A model generated the notes under the pieces. The model saw only the letters and a program-made list of their open reading frames with translations, searched no databases and was not told the origin of the DNA. The position numbers and the translations under genes are program-made. A stretch of DNA of 40,563 nt, taken from assembly GCF_000485595.1 (NCBI RefSeq), contig NW_014577389.1, positions 225,049-265,611 on the forward strand, written 5' to 3'. Shown piece after piece: positions 22,901-30,752 of this stretch. How positions within the stretch are numbered: position 1 is the stretch's first letter; every line of letters starts with the position of its first letter. The DNA comes from Priapulus caudatus. Taxonomy: Eukaryota > Priapulida > Priapulimorpha > Priapulimorphida > Priapulidae.

Positions 22901-25851
22901 TAATTGCAAAGGCAAATGTTTGTTGAACAAGGTTTATGCTCCTTAGATCATATTATTTTCTAAAGCAGTCTGTCCGGGTAGGCAAAAACACGGGGCAGCC
23001 CATGGCTGGCACACTTCTAATCATAATTGTTGCCTGCCAACCTGCAATGCACATGTGTCTGCAATGCATAGAGATTAGGTGGGTGCGAAAGTGTAGCTGA
23101 TATATTTGTTCCAATTGGCTACGAAAGGCAAACAAGAATAAAGAAGACTTATGTATAAGACGTCTTGCTATGCACAAATGAATTTATCAGCAGAACACCG
23201 GACACCAGATGAGCCCTGTCGCACTGCGGCACTTGTTGTAAACTTTAAATCAGAAGATTGCAAATAACTGCCTCAAATGCCAATAGGGGCTTCAACGAAC
23301 GATGGCTGCTCTACCTCTAGCCACGTTGCATAAATAATATATATCATTTCAATTTAGTATCAATTATCATGCTATTGTACAATGTAGCACTGAGAAAACA
23401 GAGCTAAGAGTTGGCTTAGTAGTTATTTTTTACGTTATAAGGCAGAGTCCCTTAGGCACATGCAATTTCGACGCTTCATAATTACACCAAACCTTACTCT
23501 GGTGTTTTCAACGAAGGTGGTCAGTGCCGGTGTATTTTACATCCTCATTGCTTCGTTTGTGTCCCCGTCACTGGAAACCGGACCAATGTCTGATATTAGT
23601 TTCTAAATCCTAAGAGCTTCAGTCTCCAAGGAAGGTAGTTGTGACTTTACAGCTTGAGAAATTGCAATCATGTATACCTGATGTTTTTTAACACGAAGCA
23701 TTCGACTAAAAATGTGGATGCTCTGAACTACCTAATCACATAGCATGCATGTGCAACATATAGTGTGTGTGTGTGTGAACGACTAATTAATGCGTAAAAT
23801 CGCCACCACACCATAGACGGTATTTGGGGTTCTTGTATATATAAGATAGCCGAGTCGGTGTACAGTTAGTGACAGGTTAACTGTGCATGGTCAGGTTAAC
23901 TTGTGTACTGTCTGCAGTGCATGCGTGGTACGGTAAAAATACACGCGTCGGATGTCCTGGTCGAACGGCAATTCTTGACAATCGATTCCCGCGCTGGCAA
24001 ACTTTTATTGTGGTGGAATTTAAACGGGGCGGAGGTAATTTAAACGGGGCGCAACGATTCAAACAGGGGGGAGTTTTCCCAAACGGGGCGCAACGATTCA
24101 AACAGGGGGGAGTTTTCCCAAACGGGGCGCGCGCGCCCCGTTTGCGTAACGTAGGGAGAACCCTGCTACCTACCCTATTTTTTTCGGCATGTAACGGTAA
24201 CCACACATATATTTTGTTTTGGCCTTATTAACTCTGGGTTAGAATACCAATAGATAATTTCCATATGCAAATTACATGTCAACAGCAATTAGAAACATCA
24301 CGTCTTTCCCTTAAATTATCTATCCAAATTTGTAAAGGTTTAACGCCCCAATTATTCAAATCGCTTAGCAAACAGGGATGTTTAAACTAAACCAAAAACC
24401 AAACCTCATCACTCTCAGTTATGTCAATGGATCCATCTGAGTCATCGTCCAAGTGCTTGTGCAATGCGGCAATCGCACTGAATGCAACTTCATCCTTCCT
24501 ACAGCTCTCGTCACAATCTAAAACAAAATTTTGACAAATTTCAAGCGTGACAGACAAGATCAAAGCACTTCCAATGAATTATGTGCATATATATATTAAT
24601 ACATTTCGTACACATCTAGTCAAAATACGTAAAAGTCACTCAAGAAAAATTCAAAAATTATAGACAAGTATCATGACATACTACACACTGCCTGCTATCG
24701 GGTTGAATAATATAATATATATATTATATATATCAGGTTTTTTGTAGAGTATAATACATAATGGAATACAGAAAAGTAAATGAAATAAGGAAATGAACAC
24801 TACCACAAATGTTACTGCCACTAGTATTATGGTGGTGGGGTAGTCATATCCTCATTTACACGTTCCATTTTGCTGGTTGAATATATATGCTAAAACTGTG
24901 TGCCCTGGTACATTACAATTTACCAGAACAGTCCAGCAAAACTAGAGTAGAACGCTGGCTAACTTTAGTAAAAACAACACACCCTGCCTCATGCAGTTGA
25001 ATGTACTATGTATGTTTACTGCATTACTGATGACTCCCTGATTTGACATACATGCAGGAGTCCGTGTGAATCCCTGAAAATTCTGCTATACTAACTAGTT
25101 CGTTCCAGAGCATGACCTCGTGGAATTACTGTATTTTTTTCAGCAAATGTCCAAAGAAAATTTGGCAGATGTGCAACCGCATGAATCTTCAAAAGTAAGA
25201 AGATCTTCACTAGATATTAACTATGACTTATATATTTCCTACGTACTTGCCGGTGTAAACTGTATATACACGACTTACGCACAAATAAACATCTTGAATC
25301 TTGAATCTTGAATCTTAAATCTTGAAATACACTGTTATAATCTGTTCGCTCATCCTCAAGAGTCAAGACCATATGCACACTTCACTATCATCAATATCGT
25401 TATAGACTGATGAGAGTCCTATTTCAGGCCTAGTCTTAAATAGGTTTGCTTTCAACCCATCCAGCTTCTCTTGTTTTGTCACTTTTGGGTTAATTTAATA
25501 CTACAGTGCCTACTGACTGTACTGAGTAGGTAGCCTACTGACTAGTAGTAGTACTGTGTTTTCCATCATTTCCAAACACTTCCTGTGCATACAATTGTTA
25601 CATGGATCGATGGAAAAACAATTTCCCTCGTGCAATGTAAAATTTCAACGCATATTACCATTACCTTGCTGAATTATATCCTTTCGAACCTGATTGCCAA
25701 CACCAGGACTAGGACCGAACTTCAGCTGAGATTGTGATGAGATTTGCCTGTCCAGCAGTTGACTCATCACACAGGCTGAGTGAAACAGCAGCACAACTGT
25801 CCATAAGACGAATAGTCTCCATGTGAAGCTTTTACTTATAACACACAACAT
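16818..25851 (-). CDS. STIM: STIM (stromal interaction molecule), 5' part, five exons
   Basis: Endoplasmic reticulum calcium sensor of the STIM family, which opens Orai channels when stores empty. Coding exons in transcript order are 25851-25665, 24517-24405, 22113-21990, 17618-17507 and 16933-16818; all phases agree and all introns are GT-AG. The 217 visible residues hold a signal peptide (1-~27), cysteines 64 and 68, a canonical EF-hand loop (residues 86-97, acidic at positions 1, 3, 5, 9 and 12), the second hidden-EF region with a W-x-x-W pair (about 101-141), and a SAM domain (about 142-210, beginning NWTTEDVVEWL and ending LKAMDIVLFG). The transmembrane and coiled-coil exons lie to the left and were not found, so the gene is partial. 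The start at 25851 is the Met nearest the hydrophobic segment, and upstream in-frame Mets exist. Exon content and phase agree closely with vertebrate STIM1. It is divergent from LAMTOR1. Confidence 0.93.
16934..17506 (-). other. STIM intron 4
   Basis: Short intron with (agaga) purine runs near 17225-17265. No other feature seen. Confidence 0.8.
17507..17618 (-). CDS. STIM: STIM exon 4: first half of the SAM domain
   Basis: 112 bases, acceptor 'tttctcctag', donor GTACGA. It reads HNWTTEDVVEWLVSYVDLPQ, followed by YAPKFKELNIDGTALP. The NWT...VV-WL...LPQY pattern is diagnostic of STIM SAM domains. Confidence 0.95.
20208..20870. mobile_element. Non-autonomous DNA transposon (MITE-like) with CCTCCGCCAAGG ends
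   Basis: It starts with ACCTCCGCCAAGG and has the inverse CCTTGGCGGAGGT near 20826-20838, followed by a short tail. A GTTTGT-rich stretch follows the left end. At 20343-20590 there are three tandem ~85-bp units, each with 'gtgatccggatccaatta'. It encodes nothing. From memory it resembles a repeat widespread in marine invertebrates. The right boundary and target duplication are unclear. Confidence 0.65.
20343..20590. repeat. Three ~85-bp tandem units inside the MITE
   Basis: Each unit runs from 'ttcaggatacgtcagaaat' through 'gatccggatccaattaatta'. The units differ at a few positions. Confidence 0.8.
21663..21942. mobile_element. 280-bp MITE with a perfect 18-bp terminal inverted repeat
   Basis: The left end GGCCATCCTTAAAAAATT (21663-21680) is exactly inverted at 21925-21942. 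A related segment at 20933-21020 runs straight through the insertion point, so it acts as an unoccupied paralogous site. No clear target duplication could be defined, so the superfamily is unknown. Confidence 0.8.
21990..22113 (-). CDS. STIM: STIM exon 3: hidden EF-hand region
   Basis: 124 bases, acceptor 'cgttgtag', donor GTTAGT. It reads FLKEELHYNNKEKAASRQ, then MTFHQQDEYVTLDEMWQKW. This aligns with the human segment beginning FLREDLNYHD and ending in the LW-K-W motif. The last base joins exon 4 to make the Val before HNWT. Confidence 0.93.
22384..24165. mobile_element. Foldback element with GC-rich arms, right copy
   Basis: The left terminus CAGGGTTCTCCCTACGTT (from 22384) is inverted at the right terminus, ending CCCTG at 24165. 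The arms (about 22384-22680 and 23860-24165) contain repeated ~44-bp GC-rich units built around CGCCCCGTTTGGGAAAACTC. The CAGGG termini suggest the hAT superfamily, but the flanks (catacatg and ctacctac) are not a clean target duplication. The centre differs completely from the left copy. The two long open frames, one per arm, mirror each other and are not genes. Confidence 0.75.
22684..23778. repeat. 1.1-kb segment shared with 31564-32665
   Basis: Direct-orientation match from 'tgtttcag' to a (GT)n tract, with scattered substitutions and indels. Both copies end in (GT)n. Its origin is unknown: perhaps a 5'-truncated retroposon with a GT tail, perhaps assembly chimerism. Confidence 0.8.
24405..24517 (-). 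CDS. STIM: STIM exon 2: canonical EF-hand
   Basis: 113 bases, acceptor 'tttgttttag', donor GTTTGG (weak). It reads CDESCRKDEVAFSAIAALHK, then HLDDDSDGSIDITESDE. The loop DDDSDGSIDITE supplies Ca2+ ligands D, D, D, D and E at positions 1, 3, 5, 9 and 12. The first two bases complete an Asp codon from exon 1. Confidence 0.95.
24518..25664 (-). other. STIM intron 1
   Basis: No exon seen. It has a short AT tract at 24712-24735 and five tandem 7-bp ATCTTGA units at about 25291-25325, which look like a retroposon 3' tail. Confidence 0.7.
25291..25325 (+). repeat. (ATCTTGA)5 tract after AAATAAAC, possible retroposon tail
   Basis: Five near-perfect heptamers directly follow AAATAAAC. Such oligomeric tails are typical of some LINE and SINE 3' ends. 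The body upstream (25130-25290) was not recognised. Confidence 0.45.
25665..25851 (-). CDS. STIM: STIM exon 1: signal peptide and start
   Basis: 62 codons plus one base, donor GTAATG. A basic and polar start is followed by the hydrophobic LFVLWTVVLLFHSAC, a credible ER signal peptide, then a polar linker to the EF-hand exon. The phase-1 end (G) joins AT of exon 2 to give Asp. The initiator is uncertain because the frame stays open upstream to 25980. Confidence 0.75.
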
Positions 25852-26349
25852 TACTAAACTGCTAAGACTGCACGACGCAGTAGCCAAGTTGCAAATATAG
25901 AGTAAACCTTCACTGGATACCACTGAACTAGAACATACACACTCACTAACAACACCACACAGAATATTCATTAACGTCATCCGGTTCCCTCATTGCATCG
26001 GTGAGCGGGCCATTTCCGCTTTCTTAGATTTCATACTTTAACGATAATAAAAGTAAAATTGATAAAATTAAACTAAATACAATTGATAATATTTTGTTTT
26101 TAAATAATGTTGTATAAAATTTTATCTGCATGATAAAAATTTACTGCAGCGAGTTACAAAACAATTACGTTTACAAATGGTTTGCCAACGGTGCAACAAG
26201 AATCACATGACGTCTAGAATTTGGTGTTTAGGTTGTCAGTGTGTAAAAGATTTCGTAATTTGTCTTAGCTAAATGATATTATCTTACGCATATGTTGGTG
26301 CGTTTGTGGTTACTTAGAAGCTGTTCTTTGTGAATACATTTACATATTT
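25852..26349. promoter_or_regulatory. Shared divergent promoter region of STIM and LAMTOR1
   Basis: About 498 bp separate the STIM and LAMTOR1 start codons, which point away from each other. No TATA box is obvious. The core motif TCACATGACGTCT (26203-26215) is unchanged in the left copy. Transcription starts cannot be placed from sequence alone. Confidence 0.7.
26203..26215 (+). promoter_or_regulatory. E-box/CRE composite (TCACATGACGTCT)
   Basis: TCACATGA matches the M-box bound by MITF/TFE factors. The overlapping TGACGTCT is CRE-like. It lies about 135-147 bp upstream of the LAMTOR1 ATG and is retained in both assembly copies. Lysosomal genes are often controlled by TFEB-type factors, so the placement is plausible, but function is inferred. 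Confidence 0.4.
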
Positions 26350-26391
26350 ATGGGGTGTTGCTGCAGCTCAGAAGATGAGAAACTTTCTCAG
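26350..26391 (+). CDS. LAMTOR1: LAMTOR1 exon 1: dual-acylation N-terminus
   Basis: 14 codons, ATG to CAG, donor GTTGGC, phase 0. It reads MGCCCSSEDEKLSQ. It is too short to be seen by length alone; it is recognised by the MGCC start, length and phase. Confidence 0.9.
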
Positions 26392-28343
26392 GTTGGCACG
26401 CCATACTCCGCATATATTTTTTACGCCGGCCCATGTACTTCTGTCCACAGGCACTTGGAACGTCTCAATAAAAAAAAGAGTAAATAAACACGAAATGTAT
26501 TTACTACCAAAGTCTTAATGTTTCTCTACTCTATTTCGCCTATAATCACTTGTAAATGCCGGCCAAATGCTCATCTGCAACACACAACTCAAAACCACAA
26601 TTACACCGCACGCTTGCTGCTGCACACTGACAGTGACACATAAATATATATAGCAGGTAAGAAAGCGTGCTGCCAAAATTCGCTCGAGCCTTGCTTTATT
26701 TAATACTAATACAACACAAATATTCAAGCATTCTACTCCATCTTTGTTTCTATTTGAAGAACAGTGTTCACTTGTTATAAAAACATACTGGCTGTGTTCG
26801 TAACCGAGCTGTGTCACGCGAAATCACACAAAGCCTGACGGAATTCTTGCATTTGCTCGCGTTGCACAGTTTATGTAAATGGCTGGCGGAATCAGGAAAC
26901 ACCCACCGGCGCTCTTCGTGACCTCATTTTTGCGCCGCAACGCTGCCACGTTTTTGCAACGCTCCACTGGCGGCTTTGACGGGGCTCGTACGGGAGTTGG
27001 AAAGCAGCGTGGTAGTTTCTCATAATGCAGTGCGCCGCCTATAGCCCTGTACTTGCAACCATTTACATAAACTGCGCAACAGGAGCAAACGAGAGAATTT
27101 CGTCAGGCTTTGTGTGATTTCGCATGACAAAGCTCGGTTATGAACACAAACAGTATGTTTTTATAACAAGTGAACACTGTTCTTCAAATAGAAACAAAGA
27201 TGGAGTAGAATGTTTGAATATTTGTGTTGTATTCGTATGAAATCAAGCGAGCGTCGAGCGAATTTTGGCAGCACGCCTTCCTACTTGCTATATATTTATG
27301 TGTCCGTGTGCAGCAGCTAGCGTGTGACAGTCTGTTGGAGATGAGCATTTGGGCGGCATTTACAGGAAATTGCCGGCAATAATAGGTGAAAGAGAGTAGA
27401 GAAACATTTAAGACTTTGGTAGTAAATAGATTTCGTATTTATTTAGCATTATATTTTATTGAAACGCTGCAAGTGCCTGTGCTTTTGTACTAATAGTAAT
27501 ATTATATGTAATCATGTATAGCGTATCTATCGTGGCATATACAGTCTGTACTAGTGATGTCACGATCATCGATTATACTCGATCCTCGGTTGAACAGTGG
27601 CTCGAACCAAGCGCTTGGTTATCAAAATCCATAATCGATTTCATCAAAAAAATAAAAAATATCGTCGAAATGAATGTAAAACTTGAACAAGAAAACTTGG
27701 AAAAGTGATGAGAATCAGAGATATTATCGCTACTATACAAGTTATCCTTTATTAACATACATGTATGTATTATACACACAGTAGTAAACAGTGCAAAACA
27801 AACAGTAAACAGGGCTAAACAAGCACATACATGCACACACGTACATGCACACACGTACATGCACACGACGTTACGCACACGCAGGCATTCAACACCCTGA
27901 GTAACCGATTGTAACCGATGATCGATTACGAAATTACAACCGATTGACAACACTAGTCTGTACTGTAGCATACTAGCAACACTAGCAACACTAGTCTGTA
28001 CTGACACTGTACTGTAGTTACTGGAGTTCTGTCACATGCTATATGCTGTGGCATCATTCTTATGGCTGTACTAACGAGTTAGTAACTTTAAACTTATTAT
28101 AAACATGAAAAATGTTTTGTCTATTAAATATTATACGCAGTGGCTATGCGTCTGGAACCGGTCACCTAGCCTCCAGGCTACGCATACGGACATCTACTCA
28201 CACAGTGATCACCCGACTTGCATACACGCATGATTGCGCAATGGGACGCTCTGCTGATTGCCGTAAATATACAATATATGCACTGCTGCCATCTATCCTT
28301 TCATCCGTTCTCTATCTCTCTCTCTTTCTCTCTCTCTCTCCCA

Positions 28344-28399
<56 letters not shown>

Positions 28400-30719
28400 A
28401 CACACACACACACACACAGCACATACACATTCCCTCTCACTCTCTCTCTCTCACGCACACACACACACACTCGCGCAATCAGCAGAGGTCCCGTTGCGCA
28501 ATCATGCGTGTAGTGTCGCAAGATTACTGTGTGAGATGGATGTCCGGACGCGTAGCTTAGCGGCTCCTCGTTCGGAACCGGTCGCGTAGCCACGGCCAAT
28601 ATTATATTAAAGGCAGTGGATGGCAGGTACGGCAGCCGTATCTACCAATTTAAGAGGCTGGAGGTACGGCAGTCCATTCGCTTTCATACAAACGAGACAA
28701 AGATGGCGGCAGCCAATTCAGATTTCAAAATAATGCATTGGGAAATAAATTCATGATTTGAGAGTTTTGATGGCAGGGCTGCCTTAACTTTTTTTCAGGT
28801 GGCGGCCAGGCCACTTGAGTATGAGATTCAGGTGGCCAAATGGATTTTCAGGGCCCGCTTGCACATTTATTAAAATAATTTATTTGGATTCTAACTATGG
28901 TAATGTGTTTGCAAATATCGCAATAACATAACTAGATTACGACAACAACAAAGAAAGAACAAAACCCTGACTGAGTTAAATAAGTTTCCAAATATTAAAA
29001 AGCTTTCAAATCCTCTGCCAGTATCTTTATTAAGTAGCAGAACTCATGTCATTAAGATGTCAATCAAAACTGTCCTTCAATCATTTCAATGTCAGTGTGA
29101 CTGTCATCTGAACCTTCTGATGAATCAGAATCAATTTCTGACATGGGTCAGATCATCAGAGTCTGGCTCAGGCTGCTGGTCTATTTTGCCACATCCCTAC
29201 ACCTCTCCCCCCTACACCCTCTCTGTCTCTACAGTGTATCATCCCTACACCCCTCCCCCCTACGCCCTCTCTGTCTCTACAGTGTATCATCCCTACACCC
29301 CTCCCCCCTACACCCTCCCTGTCTCTACAGTGTATCATCCCTACACCCCTCCCCCCTACACCCTCTCTGTTTCTACAGTGTATCATCCCTACACCCCTCC
29401 CCCGACAGTGCCTACACCCTCTCTGTCTCTACAGTGTATCATCCCTACACTCCTCCCTGTCGCTACAGTGTATCATCCCTACACCCCTCCCCCCTACACC
29501 CTCTCTGTCTCTACAGTGTATCATCCCTACACCCCTCCCCTACACACCCTCTCTGTCTCTACAGTGTATCATCCCTACACCCCTCCCCCTACACCCTCTC
29601 TGTCTCTACAGTGTATCATCCCTACACCTCTCCACCCTACACCCTCCCTGTCTCTACAGTGTATCATCCCTACACCCTCCTCCCTACACCCTCTCTGTTT
29701 CTACAGTGTATCATCCTACACCCCTCCCCCTACACCCTCCCTGTCTCTACAGTGTATCATCCCTACACCCCTCCCCCCTACACCCTCACTGTCTATAGTG
29801 TATCATCCCTCACACCCCTCCCCTACACCCTCCTGTTCTCTACCAGTGTATCATCCCCTACACCCCTCCCTGTCTCTACAGTGTATCATCCTTACACCCT
29901 CTGCTGTCTCTACAGTTATCATTCCCTTACACCCCTCCCCTTACATCCTCTCTGTCTCTACAGTGTATCATCCCTACACCCCTCCCCTACACCATCCCTG
30001 TCTCTACAGTGTATCATCCCTACACCCCTCCCCCCTACACCCTTCCTGTCTCTACAGTGTATCATTCCTATACCCTCCCCTCACTTCCTGTCTGCTAAGT
30101 ATCATCCCTACACACCTCCCCCTACACCCTCTCTGTCTCTACAGTGTATCATCCCTACACACCTCCCCCTACACCCCTCCCTGTCTCTACAGTGTATCAT
30201 CCCTACACCCCTCCCTCCTACACCTCTCTGTCTCTACAGTGTATCATCCCTACACCTCTGCCCACCTACACCTCTCTGTCTCTACAGTGTATCATCCCTA
30301 CACCTCTCCCACCTACACCCTTCCTGTCTCTACAGTGTATCATCCCTACACCCCTCCCTGTCTCTACAGTGTATCATCCCTACACCCCCCCCTACACCCT
30401 CTCTGTCTCTACAGTGTATCATCCCTACACCTCTCCCACCTACACCCTTCCTGTCGCTACAGTGTATCCTCCCTACACCCCTCTCTATACATACACTCTG
30501 GTATGTACTCACTTGTCTTGAACTTGTGCGAAGAATGAATTGACGCGCAACAAACCCACAGCTGATAGGTAGCGAATGGATTGCAGCCGTTGAACTTTAC
30601 TGTTATTGATTTAGGCCAAGTAAAGCATTGTTTCTTGTTGCGATTGAATCTCAGAATCTGCTTCCAGTAAACCACACGTACACACACGGACTGGCGCGCA
30701 CGCGCACATGCACACACAC

Positions 30720-30752
<33 letters not shown>

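Larger units (their letters stand above)
22114..24404 (-). other. STIM intron 2
   Basis: Contains the foldback element 22384-24165, whose centre is a 1.1-kb segment also found at 31564-32665. Confidence 0.8.

Noticed and set aside
28555-28602. tRNA-like phrase 'tagcttagcgg' suggesting a tRNA-derived SINE
   Set aside because: It resembles an A box, but the B-box-like phrase is far too close and no cloverleaf can be drawn.
29057-30543. Two overlapping open frames of 493 and 466 codons, proline/tyrosine-rich
   Set aside because: They are the 48-bp minisatellite read in two frames. Unit length divisible by three and absence of stops explains both; there is no splice or start context, and neither frame stays clean in the left copy.
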